The position numbers and the translations under genes were made by a program. The notes under the pieces are model-generated. The model did not search any database, had not been told where the DNA came from, and saw only the letters and a list, made by a program, of their open reading frames with translations. This document shows, piece by piece, positions 24,233 to 33,296 of a stretch of 39,368 bases of DNA. Source of the stretch: Erythrobacteraceae bacterium (GTDB taxonomy: Bacteria > Pseudomonadota > Alphaproteobacteria > Sphingomonadales > Sphingomonadaceae); NCBI GenBank assembly GCA_027489095.1, contig JAIYAL010000187.1, forward strand, positions 1 to 39,368. Direction: 5' to 3'. The stretch's first letter is position 1, and every line of letters starts with the position of its first letter.

Positions 24233-25441
24233 TTGTCCGAATCCGTGCTTGGCGATGTGCTGCGCCCGGGCGACCGCGTAGTCGTGGGTCAGGCAACAAG
24301 CGAGCCGGTCGGGCTAGTGGAAGACTTGTTTGCCGCAGCAGCGCAGATTGATGATTTGACGGCGTTCTGCGGTTTTTCGCTCAATCCGGCGTGGAAGGGG
24401 GCCGTGCCGGACGCGCTGCGGATCACCACCTATTGCGGGCTCGGTTCGATGGGGGCGCTCACCCGCCATGGCCGCGCCAAGGTCATCCCTTTTGCCATGT
24501 CGCAATTGAGCGCCGCGCTCGCCGCGCGCACCTTGCCGGCGGATGTGGTGCTGCTGCAGGTCTCCCCTGCCGATGCCGATGGCTATCACAGCCTCGGCTT
24601 TGCCGCCGATTACGTCTGGGAAGCGGCTCATTTGGCACGGGTCGTGGTGGCCGAGGTCAATGCGCGCGTTCCGATCACACGCAGCCCCTGCCGCCTGCAT
24701 CGCAGCCAGATCGTCATCGCGCGCGAGAGCAATAATCCACTCCCCGAAGCTCCGCCCGAGCCGGTGGGTGACATGCAGACCCGCGTCGCGCGCGAAGTGG
24801 CAAAGCTGGTGCCAGACGGTGCGACCCTTCAGATCGGTATCGGCAAGCTCTCCGATGCGATCGCGCACGCACTGCAGGACCGGCGCGGCCTCAAGATCCG
24901 CTCGGGCATGGTAGGTGAGTGGTTCCCCGCGCTGGTGGATGCAGGGGCGATCGACACAGCCTCCCCCGATGCCTGCCTCGTCTCACTCGCTGTAGGTAGC
25001 GGCGCGTTTTACGATTGGCTGGATCGCAGCGATCTGCTCGGTTTCGCATTGCCAGAGCAACTCGTTGTCCCCATCCCCGGTTCACCGTTCATGGCAATCA
25101 ACTCCGGCATCGAGGTCGACCTGCGCGGGCAAGTCAATGCCGAGTTTCTGGGGGACCGCTATGTCGGGGCATCCAGTGGCCAGCCGGACTATTTCCGCGC
25201 AGCGCGGCGTTCGGCGCGTGGCCTCGCGATCCTTGCCCTGCCATCAGTCAACGAGCGCGGTGACGTTAGCCGCATCGTGCCGCGCATTGCCAGCGGATAC
25301 GTCACATCCGCGCAGAGCGATGTGGACGTGATCGTCACAGAAAACGGCGCGGCCGATCTCCGCGCGACCGATTTCGACGAACGCCGCAGCCGCATCGCAG
25401 CCATCGCCGATCCGCGCCTGCGCGACATTCTGATCCTTTAG
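24233..25441 (+). CDS. Family I CoA-transferase/acetyl-CoA hydrolase-type protein
   Basis: A 402-residue protein like 4-hydroxybutyrate CoA-transferase and acetyl-CoA hydrolase. These move CoA between acyl groups through a glutamyl-CoA intermediate. Glu229 in SGMVGEW is the likely nucleophile, and the QIGIGKL and GSGAFYDW blocks fit the family. Translation starts at TTG, supported by AGGAGA at 24222-24227. It is the last gene of the rightward operon, separated from the DUF7064-like gene by the palindromic repeat, and converges on a TetR gene 8 nt away. It could activate a hydroxy acid without ATP or release a keto acid for the BKACE enzyme. Confidence 0.87.
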   Translation: MSESVLGDVLRPGDRVVVGQATSEPVGLVEDLFAAAAQIDDLTAFCGFSLNPAWKGAVPDALRITTYCGLGSMGALTRHGRAKVIPFAMSQLSAALAARTLPADVVLLQVSPADADGYHSLGFAADYVWEAAHLARVVVAEVNARVPITRSPCRLHRSQIVIARESNNPLPEAPPEPVGDMQTRVAREVAKLVPDGATLQIGIGKLSDAIAHALQDRRGLKIRSGMVGEWFPALVDAGAIDTASPDACLVSLAVGSGAFYDWLDRSDLLGFALPEQLVVPIPGSPFMAINSGIEVDLRGQVNAEFLGDRYVGASSGQPDYFRAARRSARGLAILALPSVNERGDVSRIVPRIASGYVTSAQSDVDVIVTENGAADLRATDFDERRSRIAAIADPRLRDILIL

Positions 25442-25449
25442 GTTGGTCT

Positions 25450-26061
25450 CTACTGCCCCGCTGGCACACCCGCCATGGCCAGGATCAGGCTCGAAACCTC
25501 ATCCGCGAGAGCTTCCAGCGAAAGGCGGCCATCGGGGCGGTACCAGACATAGGCCCAGCTCACGAGCCCGCCGATCGACAGCGCCGCGACATAGGGATCG
25601 TTCAGATGGAATTCGCCTGCATCCACCCCTGCTTGCAGCAGAGCGACCAGTTTCCTGTCAAAATCGCGCCGAAGCACACTGAGCCGCTCGAAATCAGCCG
25701 GCTCAAGGCTCTTTTCCTCACGCGTGAGGATGGCAATGTAGCGCTGGTTGCTGAGCACCGCCGTCAGGAAACCGCGCGAGAGCATCCTGAGCTTCTCGGT
25801 AGGAGAGACTTCGGCCGCGAGTGCGGCATCCATCGCCACCAGTGAAGCGCTGACCCCGCGTGTACAGATGTCGGCGAGCAGTTCGGCCTTTGATTTGAAA
25901 TGGTTGTAGATGAACGGCTTGGTGACGCCCATAGTCTCAGCGACGGCTTCGAGCGTGGTCTTCTCGTAACCGCGATCATAAAACAGCTGTGCCGCTGCCT
26001 CGACCGTGCGCTCGCGCTTCAGCGCTGTCACTTCATCCCGGATCGTCGCGAATTCAGCCAT
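25450..26061 (-). CDS. TetR-family transcriptional regulator
   Basis: About 203 residues, with an N-terminal helix-turn-helix (TLEAVAETMGVTKPFIYNHF, roughly residues 31-50) and a ligand-binding C-terminal domain. It lies at the end of the leftward gene series, 1 nt after the FMO stop. The ATG at 26061 is preferred; in-frame ATGs at 26085 and 26145 would overlap the FMO gene, and no clear Shine-Dalgarno separates the options. It is one of two candidates for binding the TCAACA-N4-TGTTGA palindromes. Confidence 0.9.
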   Translation of the reverse strand: MAEFATIRDEVTALKRERTVEAAAQLFYDRGYEKTTLEAVAETMGVTKPFIYNHFKSKAELLADICTRGVSASLVAMDAALAAEVSPTEKLRMLSRGFLTAVLSNQRYIAILTREEKSLEPADFERLSVLRRDFDRKLVALLQAGVDAGEFHLNDPYVAALSIGGLVSWAYVWYRPDGRLSLEALADEVSSLILAMAGVPAGQ

Positions 26062-26062
26062 G

Positions 26063-27361
26063 TCAGACCGGTCGATTAACGCCATTGGCGGCATAGTCCA
26101 GAGCCAGCCGCCTCCGATAGCGGCGCGGATCGAGTTCCAGCCCATAGCGCGGGCTATCGGGGAACTGGCTCTGCGCCCAGGCGCGCTCGGTCTCGATCGC
26201 AGCGAGCATGGCGCTCTCGCTCGGCCGCCGGATCGCGCCAGTCGCCATGGCGGCGATATAGGCGGCCTGATCGTCCATCATCCGGATATTGCTGCCGCCG
26301 GTCACATCGAAGTAGCCGATGAAGAACAGACCTGGCACGCTGGGATGCGCCACTCGATTGTAGAGCGCGACGTGGGTCGTCGCTTCCTCGACCGGCGAGA
26401 TTGCCGCAGGCAGGAACGGGATGGCGGTGGTGTAGCCAGTTGCTGCGATGATCGCGTCAAACCTGTCTTCGCTGCCATCGCTAAACTGCACATTTGTTCC
26501 GTTCACCGACTTGATCCCCGGCTTCACCGTGATCCGGCCCCATGCAATCTGCGAGATCAACGTGGGATGGCTGATCGGGTGCGTGCGCGTTTTGGGTGTG
26601 CGAAAGCCCCACTGCTCCATCCGGCCGTGAAACATCCGCGTAAGGGTGGTGCGGATCCACACTCGCACCTGCCAGGGCAGGAACGGCCGCTCCAGCTTCA
26701 TCAGCGTGCGCGAATTGGGCACGCCGAACATCATGCGCGGCATGATCAGCACCGGCGAACGGGCGGAAAGCACCGTATGCTCGGTCACCGTGCAGATATC
26801 GGCTGCAATATCGACACCGCTGTTGCCCGGTCCGATCACCAGCACGCGCTTGTCGGCATAGGGATCGGGCACCCGGTATGCATGTGCATGGACATAGTGT
26901 CCGGTATAGCCATCGATTTGCGGGGGGTGGCGCGGCACGCTCTGGTGCCCGCTGGCGACCACCACACCGTCGAAGGTCTCGGCAGTTCCGTCCTCAAGTT
27001 CAATGCGGAAGCTGTCGCCAGTCGGTGTGATCTGCTTGACACGCGCCTTGAAGCGGATGCGGCGCGTCAGATCGAAATGATCGGCATAGCGCGCGAAGTA
27101 GCGGCTCATCTCGGCATGATCGGGGTAGAGCGGGGCATCGTCCGGAAAAGGAAAATCAGCGAGGTTGCTGACTTTCGCTTCGGAATTGATGTGCAGCGAC
27201 TTGTAGGCCGGGCTCATCCCGCTGTCGTTGTTGTAGACCCAAAGCCCGCCGACCTGCGATCCGGCTTCGAACAGGGACACCTCGATGCCCTGCCCAGTCA
27301 GATAGCGCGCGGCACAGAGCCCGCCCGCGCCCGCACCGACAATGGCGAAATGGCGGCTCAT
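26063..27361 (-). CDS. Flavin-containing monooxygenase (class B FMO)
   Basis: A 432-residue FAD/NADPH enzyme with GAGAGG (9-14), the FMO identifying motif YTGHYVHAHAY (152-162, ending in Tyr rather than the BVMO Trp-Pro) and GPGNSG (177-182). FMOs usually oxidise nitrogen or sulfur atoms, but some bacterial FMOs perform Baeyer-Villiger reactions, so it may add to the ketone-oxidising set. The ATG overlaps the esterase stop (ATGA), indicating coupling. A start 18 nt upstream (27379) is possible but less likely. Confidence 0.91.
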   Translation of the reverse strand: MSRHFAIVGAGAGGLCAARYLTGQGIEVSLFEAGSQVGGLWVYNNDSGMSPAYKSLHINSEAKVSNLADFPFPDDAPLYPDHAEMSRYFARYADHFDLTRRIRFKARVKQITPTGDSFRIELEDGTAETFDGVVVASGHQSVPRHPPQIDGYTGHYVHAHAYRVPDPYADKRVLVIGPGNSGVDIAADICTVTEHTVLSARSPVLIMPRMMFGVPNSRTLMKLERPFLPWQVRVWIRTTLTRMFHGRMEQWGFRTPKTRTHPISHPTLISQIAWGRITVKPGIKSVNGTNVQFSDGSEDRFDAIIAATGYTTAIPFLPAAISPVEEATTHVALYNRVAHPSVPGLFFIGYFDVTGGSNIRMMDDQAAYIAAMATGAIRRPSESAMLAAIETERAWAQSQFPDSPRYGLELDPRRYRRRLALDYAANGVNRPV

Positions 27362-28278
27362 GCCAGCGTCTTCAGCCATTCGCCCGCTGCTGCCATGGCT
27401 TCGTCCGCGCGGGTCAGCGAGCCGGCCATGCCCATGAAGCCGTGGTTCATGTCGTCATAGTGCACCAGCGTGGTGTCCACACCCGCAGCAATCAGCCGAT
27501 CCGCAAAGGCTTTGCCTTCATCGCGCAGGAGATCGTATTCGGCGGTGATGACATAAGCGGGCGGCAGATCGCTGAGGTCGGCTACGCGCAACGGCGAGGC
27601 ATGCGGATGCCCCCGGTCGTCCGGGTTGGTGATATAGAGATCCCAGCCCCAGCGCATGGCCTTGGCGGTAAGCCCGCAGTCTTCGCCCCGCTCGATGTAC
27701 GAGGCGGGCAGAGTGTCGGGATAGTCGGTGACCGGGTAGATCAGAAACTGTGCGACAATCGCGGGGCCGCCCGCATCGCGCGCGCGCAATGCCGTTACGA
27801 TCGCCATCGTCGCGCCCGCGCTGTCGCCTGCCACGACGAGCCGCGCCGGATCGCCACCGAAGCTCGCGGCATTCGCAGCCACCCACTGGGTGGCAGCGAA
27901 GCTGTCGTCGGGTCCGGCAGGGAACGGGGCTTCGGGCGCCAGGCCATAGTCGACCGAGACCACGACCGCGCCCGATTGCAGGCACAGATGGCGGCACAGC
28001 ACATCATGCGTGTCGATACTGCAGATCACGAAGGCGCTGCCATGGAAGTAGGTGATAACGGCGTGGCCTTCATCCATATCAGGCCGATAGATGCGCACAC
28101 GAATCTCACCGCGCGGGCCGGGGATCATCCGGTCTTCCACATGCGCCACATCCGGGCGCGGCGCCTTGGCGGTCAGCGCCTCGTAATTGGCGCGCAGCAC
28201 GGCGGGTTCGACGCTTTCCATCGGCGGCAGGCCGGCAGAGGCATCGACGATTGCCTGAAGCTGGGGATGCAGGGCCAT
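27358..28278 (-). CDS. Alpha/beta hydrolase, hormone-sensitive-lipase type esterase
   Basis: About 306 residues with nucleophile Ser153 in GDSAG, the acid in YDLLRDEG and the histidine in MNHGF. The oxyanion-hole motif of the family, HGGG, is altered to HGSAF (79-83). Esterases next to BVMOs commonly hydrolyse the ester products, which is the inferred role here. The gene sits directly downstream of a BVMO gene (1 nt from its stop if the ATG at 28278 is used; an ATG at 28290 would overlap by 11 nt) and overlaps the FMO gene. Confidence 0.91.
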   Translation of the reverse strand: MALHPQLQAIVDASAGLPPMESVEPAVLRANYEALTAKAPRPDVAHVEDRMIPGPRGEIRVRIYRPDMDEGHAVITYFHGSAFVICSIDTHDVLCRHLCLQSGAVVVSVDYGLAPEAPFPAGPDDSFAATQWVAANAASFGGDPARLVVAGDSAGATMAIVTALRARDAGGPAIVAQFLIYPVTDYPDTLPASYIERGEDCGLTAKAMRWGWDLYITNPDDRGHPHASPLRVADLSDLPPAYVITAEYDLLRDEGKAFADRLIAAGVDTTLVHYDDMNHGFMGMAGSLTRADEAMAAAGEWLKTLA

Positions 28279-28279
28279 G

Positions 28280-29875
28280 TCAGTTTCCATTCGCTATCTG
28301 AAAGCCGGCGTATCCGCTGGCCGCGACCGCGTCGCAAATCTCCCGGTAGCGGCCTATGCCGCCAACAAAGGGCATGAAAACACGTGGTTTTCCCGGAATA
28401 TTGGCTCCAAGATACCAGGAGTTCGCCTGCACGAAGAGCGTCGCTTCCGCCGCATTGTTGACCTGCTGGACCCAGGCGTCTTCCGCTTCGGGTTCAGGCT
28501 CGATCCGCGTGGCACCGCACTGCGCCAAATGATGGATGCACCCCGCGATCCAGTCGATGTGCTGCTCGATACCCACCACCATGTTGACCAGCACCGAAGG
28601 GCTTCCCGGACCTGTCACGATGAACATGTTGGGAAAGTCCGCTGTCATCAGCCCGAGGTAGTTGCGCGGCCCATCAGCCCATTTGGCGCTCAGCGCCGCA
28701 CCACTACGCCCGCGGATATCGATCTGTGCCAGCGCCCCGGTCAGCGCGTCGTAGCCTGTCGCGCAGACGATCACGTCGACCGGCAAAACGGCTTCACGGG
28801 TGTGGATCGAATGCGCGTCGATCATCGTGACCGGGTCGACCTGCAGATCAACGAGCGACACGTTCGGGCGGTTGTAGGTCTCGTAGTAGTCAGAGCCGAC
28901 GCAGATGCGCTTTGCTCCCAGCGGATAGCCGCATGGGCAGAGCTTTTCTGCTGTCTGAGGATCATCGACCAGTTCGCGAATAAGGGCACGGACGAAATCG
29001 GCCGCCGTCTGGTTGGCTGCCAGATCGGTCATGATATCGCTGAACGCGTGGACGAAGTTGACCCCGCCCAGTTCCCACCGGCGGCGATACTCCGCCTCGC
29101 GCGCCTCGGCGCTGACCGAAAGCGCAGGGGTCTGGCTGAAATCGTAAAGGGTGCCAACTTGCCGCGCCTGCGCGCGGTAATCAGCATAAGCCACCTTCCA
29201 GGCCGTCTGCTTCTCATCACTCAGCGGCTGGTTGCGCGCGGGCACCACGAAATTGGGCGTGCGCTGCAGGACCACCAGCCGCTCGGCCGAACGGGCGATT
29301 TGTGGAATGGCCTGCACGCCCGACGAGCCCGTGCCGATGACTGCAACAGACTTGCCCGCAAAGTCCACGCCGTCATGCGGCCAGGCTCCAGTGTGGAGGA
29401 TCTGCCCCGCGAACGTTTCGATCCCGGGGATATCGGGCAAGCGCGAGGCCGACAGCGATCCGCTCGCCATAATGCAGAAGCGCGCAGTGACCGCGTCGCC
29501 GCGATCGGTTGTCACATGCCAGCGGTCCAGCGTCGCATCGAAATGCGCAGAGGTGACCCTTGTGCCAAAGGAAATCAGCGGCCGCAGTTCGAACCGGTCA
29601 GCCACATGATGGAGGTAGGCCAGAATCTCGCCCTGCTGTGCATAGCGCTCGGACCAGACCCATTCCTGCTGCAGCGGATCATCGAACGAATAGCTGTACT
29701 GCAGGCTTTCCACATCGCAGCGGGCGCCGGGATACCGGTTCCAGTGCCATACCCCGCCAACATCGTCCGCGGCCTCGAACGCGTGGATGGCAAGGCCTTG
29801 AGCCCGCAGCTTGTGCAGCGCGTAGAGGCCGGCAAACCCCGCGCCGACGACAACAACGTCCATTTCGCGCGTCAT
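28280..29875 (-). CDS. Baeyer-Villiger monooxygenase (cyclohexanone monooxygenase-like)
   Basis: A 531-residue type I BVMO with GAGFAG (11-16), fingerprint FAGQILHTGAWP (155-166) and GTGSSG. It is closely similar to the enzymes encoded at 17387 and 36096. The NRYPGARCDVESLQYSYSFD block follows the first Rossmann fold. The ATG overlaps the CoA-transferase stop (ATGA). The esterase gene follows directly, giving a ketone-to-ester-to-acid-plus-alcohol module. Substrate unknown. Confidence 0.94.
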   Translation of the reverse strand: MTREMDVVVVGAGFAGLYALHKLRAQGLAIHAFEAADDVGGVWHWNRYPGARCDVESLQYSYSFDDPLQQEWVWSERYAQQGEILAYLHHVADRFELRPLISFGTRVTSAHFDATLDRWHVTTDRGDAVTARFCIMASGSLSASRLPDIPGIETFAGQILHTGAWPHDGVDFAGKSVAVIGTGSSGVQAIPQIARSAERLVVLQRTPNFVVPARNQPLSDEKQTAWKVAYADYRAQARQVGTLYDFSQTPALSVSAEAREAEYRRRWELGGVNFVHAFSDIMTDLAANQTAADFVRALIRELVDDPQTAEKLCPCGYPLGAKRICVGSDYYETYNRPNVSLVDLQVDPVTMIDAHSIHTREAVLPVDVIVCATGYDALTGALAQIDIRGRSGAALSAKWADGPRNYLGLMTADFPNMFIVTGPGSPSVLVNMVVGIEQHIDWIAGCIHHLAQCGATRIEPEPEAEDAWVQQVNNAAEATLFVQANSWYLGANIPGKPRVFMPFVGGIGRYREICDAVAASGYAGFQIANGN

Positions 29876-30996
29876 GCGTTGGGCTCCCGGCGCAGCGGTG
29901 TGCGTACAGTTGTGCGCTTACCGTTGAACGTGGCGGGAAACAGGGTCTGCAAGCGACCATCGGCGCGTTGGACAAAGCCGCTTGCGCGCACCTGCTCCGA
30001 GGAGAGCGCTTCGCCCAGATCCAGTACGGGTGACAGGCAGCAATCCGCATTGGCGAACTGCGCCTCAATCTTGGCGAGGCTTCGCCTGGCAAAGAAGGCA
30101 GTGAGCTCTGCGATCAGACTTGTCTGGGGCAGCGGATCGCCCTGCCGCAAACACCAGTCGGGCCGCCCCGCCGCCGTGCAGAAATTTTGCCAGAACCGGG
30201 GCTCGACCGGCCCCAGCATGACATACCGTCCGTCGGCAGTCCGGTAGATGTTATAGTAAGCCGCAGCCCCGTTGAGATACGTCGAGCCACGTTTCGGCAC
30301 GGTGCCGTTCGCGCCCCATTCGGCTACCTGCATCGATTGCAGCGGCATCAGGGTATCGGCAAGGCCAAGCTCGATATGCACCCCCTCGCCCGTTCGCTGC
30401 CGGGCATTGAGCGCGCCGAGAATGGCAATCGCTGCATAAAGCGCGCCCGCCATGTCCGCGATCGGCGGATCGAAGAACACCGGAGCATCGTGGCCGTTGC
30501 GGTCCAGAATGCCGCTTTCCGCCAGATAATTGCCATCATGGCCCGCCGCGTTGGCCAGCGGTCCGCTCGTTCCGTAGCCGCTGATTGAGCAGTAGATGAG
30601 TGCCGGATTGTGCAAAGCCAGCGCCGCGTAATCAAACCCGAGCCGCGCCATAACGCCGGGCCGGAAGCCTTCGATCAGCACATCGGCATCGGCCAGCAGG
30701 CCTGCCATCGCATTGCGCCCGTCGGCGGACTTGAGATCGAGCCGTCGCAGCGATTTACCTGCATTCAGGCTGGCATAGAACACCGGCTCGCCACCGGCAT
30801 CGCGCGGCCCCAGATTGCGCATGCCGTCCCCAACTGGTGGCTCGATCTTCAGCACCTCTGCGCCCATGTCAGCAAGAATCTGGCTCGCGACCGGCCCCGA
30901 AATGTACTGCGAGAGATCGAGGACTTTCACGCCCGACAGGAAAGAACCGACATAGCCCAAAAGCGCCCACCCCAGCGGGATAAGTCCCGCTTCCAT
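29872..30996 (-). CDS. Family III CoA-transferase (CaiB/BaiF type)
   Basis: Up to 374 residues, with the SGVKVLDLSQYISGP start block, GADVLKIEPP-like segment and catalytic Asp154 in GHDGNYLAESG. The protein moves CoA between carboxylates, or could racemise an alpha-methylacyl-CoA, since AMACR belongs to the same family. The extra 20 residues before the conserved start have no Shine-Dalgarno, so the true start may be downstream at a GTG or similar codon near 30930. It is the second CoA-transferase in the island, from a family unrelated to the one encoded at 24233. Confidence 0.88.
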   Translation of the reverse strand: MEAGLIPLGWALLGYVGSFLSGVKVLDLSQYISGPVASQILADMGAEVLKIEPPVGDGMRNLGPRDAGGEPVFYASLNAGKSLRRLDLKSADGRNAMAGLLADADVLIEGFRPGVMARLGFDYAALALHNPALIYCSISGYGTSGPLANAAGHDGNYLAESGILDRNGHDAPVFFDPPIADMAGALYAAIAILGALNARQRTGEGVHIELGLADTLMPLQSMQVAEWGANGTVPKRGSTYLNGAAAYYNIYRTADGRYVMLGPVEPRFWQNFCTAAGRPDWCLRQGDPLPQTSLIAELTAFFARRSLAKIEAQFANADCCLSPVLDLGEALSSEQVRASGFVQRADGRLQTLFPATFNGKRTTVRTPLRREPNA

Positions 30997-31055
30997 TCGA
31001 ACATTCTCACTGGATAGAAACCATACCGATGAGTATTATGCAAGCATGATTGCCA

Positions 31056-31802
31056 TCAATTCGACCATCCGCCGTCAATTATGTGGCACTGGCCGGTGGT
31101 GAAACGGGCCGCGTCGCTGGCCAGATAGAGCGCGAGACTGGCAATCTCGTCTACCTGCCCGAACCGCCCAAGCGGTTGCCGCGCGACAAAGGCCGCCCGG
31201 GTTTGAGCGTAATCGCCGCTTGCCCGTATCCGCGCCTCCAGTGCAGGCGTTTCAATCGTACCCGGGCAGATCGCATTGGCGCGAATGCCCTGCGCCGCGT
31301 GGTCTGCTGCCAGCGCCTTGGTCATGCCGATGATCGCTGCCTTGGTTGCAGCATACGCAAACCGGTCGGGCACGCCGCGAACCGAACTGGCAACCGACGA
31401 CATGGTGATGATCGACCCGGCCCCTTGCGCGATCATCCCTGGCAGCAAAGCGCGAATCATCCGGAACATGGCCGTGACATTGAGAGCAAACGCCCCGTCC
31501 CAGTCCGCATCACTGCAATCAAGCACCGTGCCGTAGGGCACCGTGCCTGCGCATAAGAACGCAACGTCCACCGCCCCCGCCGTCCGTGCAAACGCTTCGA
31601 CCCCGGCGGCATCAGTGAGATCGAGGGCGAAAGGCTCGCATCCGCAGGCACTCTCAAGGGAGGCCAACCCATCCGCGTTGATATCCACCGCCAGCACGCG
31701 CGCACCTTCGCGCGCAAAGCGTTCGGCACTGGCCCTGCCGATCCCCTGACCGGCGCCGGTGATGACCGCCGTCATGCCGTGCAGGGCGCCAGGAACGGTC
31801 AA
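31056..31802 (-). CDS. Short-chain dehydrogenase/reductase, DHRS6/BDH2-like
   Basis: A 248-residue SDR with TGAGQGIG (15-22), LCAG in place of NNAG (83-86), Ser136 and Tyr150/Lys154. The segment SSVASSVRGVPDRFAYAATK resembles the 3-hydroxybutyrate dehydrogenase type 2 group. The TTG start at 31802 overlaps the TetR stop (TTGA) and restores the normal N-terminus (GALHGMTAVITGAG); an ATG at 31775 would cut it short. It probably oxidises a hydroxy acid or alcohol intermediate. Confidence 0.9.
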   Translation of the reverse strand: MTVPGALHGMTAVITGAGQGIGRASAERFAREGARVLAVDINADGLASLESACGCEPFALDLTDAAGVEAFARTAGAVDVAFLCAGTVPYGTVLDCSDADWDGAFALNVTAMFRMIRALLPGMIAQGAGSIITMSSVASSVRGVPDRFAYAATKAAIIGMTKALAADHAAQGIRANAICPGTIETPALEARIRASGDYAQTRAAFVARQPLGRFGQVDEIASLALYLASDAARFTTGQCHIIDGGWSN

Positions 31803-32479
31803 TAGGGCGATTCCAGCCCGGCCAGCACCATCTCGGCGTAGATCTTGCCGATTTCCTCCGCGCTGACGTCGCTTTCCGCCGGCCTGAACCAGCGGTGCGT
31901 CCAGCCGACAATGCCGAGCACGCCATAGGCCACGACCTTGGATGAACCAACGTTGCGGAAGGACTTGTCGGCATAGCCCTGCTCGATGATCGCGATCACC
32001 GCATCGGACATCTGCCTGTTGAGATCGCGCATGTAGCGCGACCACTCTGAGCGCTTGTCGCTGACATTGCTGAGGTTTTCGCGAATGTAGATATACATCA
32101 GCGGGTAGTGTTCGCCGTAGGACGACATCAGCGCGATGATCAGGTCGCTGAGCTTGCGCCGAGGTCGCATGTCGCTGGCCTGAATCTTCTGCGCCAGTGC
32201 CACGTTGCGCTCCACCACGGTGCGCACGATCTCGTCGAAGAGCTCCTCCTTCGACGAGATGTAGTAGTAGAGTGAGGCCCGATCGATATTCAATTCGGCA
32301 GCGACAGCAGTCATGCTCGCCCGCTGGAATCCCATCCGGTTGAACACCCGGATCGCCGCTTCGCCGATTTCCTTGCGGCGTTGCTGGTGCGAAACGCTGG
32401 AATCCTCGCGCGCCGCAGTGCGCCGTTTGCCGATACCGCTTTCGGAGGGTGCCATCATTGGCTTGCCGTGTTTCATCAT
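31799..32479 (-). CDS. TetR-family transcriptional regulator
   Basis: Up to 226 residues with a helix-turn-helix at roughly 54-77 (MTAVAAELNIDRASLYYYI) after a basic, probably disordered N-terminus. The C-terminal domain (YIYIRENLSN, GWTHRWFRP) is the type often found beside acyl-CoA catabolic genes in actinobacteria and sphingomonads, so its ligand may be an acyl-CoA. The gene is embedded between two SDR genes and overlaps one. The exact start is unsure, with several ATGs in the first ten codons. It is a strong candidate for the regulator of the shared palindrome. Confidence 0.91.
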   Translation of the reverse strand: MMKHGKPMMAPSESGIGKRRTAAREDSSVSHQQRRKEIGEAAIRVFNRMGFQRASMTAVAAELNIDRASLYYYISSKEELFDEIVRTVVERNVALAQKIQASDMRPRRKLSDLIIALMSSYGEHYPLMYIYIRENLSNVSDKRSEWSRYMRDLNRQMSDAVIAIIEQGYADKSFRNVGSSKVVAYGVLGIVGWTHRWFRPAESDVSAEEIGKIYAEMVLAGLESPY

Positions 32480-32525
32480 GCGCCGCCAATTACGCGATCA
32501 TGCGCGCCATTTCCAGTTGCAGGGC

Positions 32526-33296
32526 TCATCCGCGTGGCCCTCCGGCAACATAGAGCACTTGCCCGGTTACATAGCCTGACCGTTCATCGACGAAGAATGA
32601 AACCGCATGGGCAATATCCTCGGGCTGGCCGACCCTGCCAACCACGGTTCCGGCAATCGCCTGTTGCTTCATGTCCTCGAACGTCATGCCGACTCGCGCG
32701 GCCACTTCCGCCGTCATGGCGGTCTCGACAAAGCCCGGAGCAACCGCGTTTGCCGTGATCCCATAGCGACCAAGTTCGATGGCCAAGGTCTTGGTCAGTC
32801 CCTGCACACCGGCCTTGGCTGCGGCATAGTTGGCCTCGCCGAGATTCCCAAGCGCGGCCGTGCTGGAAAGGTTGACGATCCGGCCCCAGCCTGCAGCGCG
32901 CATGTGCGCTTGCACCGCGCGGCTCATCAGGAAGGCGCCGCGCAAGTTGACGTTGATCACGAGGTCCCAATCCGCCAGCGACATCTTGCCGATCGTGCGG
33001 TCACGCAGAATGCCTGCGTTGTTGACCAGAATCGTGGGCGGCCCGAGCGCAGCGGTCACATCAGCCACTGCCTGCTCAACAGCGGTTTCGTCGGCGACGT
33101 CCGCGCCGACCGCAAGGGCCCGTCGCCCGAGTGCCTCGATCCCGCGCACGGTCTCGCTGCAGGCCAACGCATCGAGATCGATCACGGCAATGTCATGGCC
33201 ATCTGCGGCAAGGCGGAGCGCAATGCTCGCGCCAATGCCGCGCGCGGCTCCGGTGACAATTGCGACCCGCGTTGTGCTAGCGCCTGCCTCGCTCAT
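32526..33296 (-). CDS. Short-chain dehydrogenase/reductase, FabG-like
   Basis: A 256-residue SDR with TGAARGIG (15-22), NNAG (92-95), Ser144 and Tyr157/Lys161. The GYVTGQVLYVAGG C-terminus is typical of 3-oxoacyl reductases. In a degradative operon it may work as a 3-hydroxyacyl-CoA dehydrogenase or alcohol dehydrogenase. The ATG overlaps the upstream ligase stop (ATGA). It is followed after 46 nt by the TetR gene. Confidence 0.92.
   Translation of the reverse strand: MSEAGASTTRVAIVTGAARGIGASIALRLAADGHDIAVIDLDALACSETVRGIEALGRRALAVGADVADETAVEQAVADVTAALGPPTILVNNAGILRDRTIGKMSLADWDLVINVNLRGAFLMSRAVQAHMRAAGWGRIVNLSSTAALGNLGEANYAAAKAGVQGLTKTLAIELGRYGITANAVAPGFVETAMTAEVAARVGMTFEDMKQQAIAGTVVGRVGQPEDIAHAVSFFVDERSGYVTGQVLYVAGGPRG

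Noticed and set aside
28277-30247. 656-residue plus-strand frame opposite the BVMO and CaiB genes
   Set aside because: Antisense shadow; the minus-strand BVMO has intact FAD, NADPH and fingerprint motifs.
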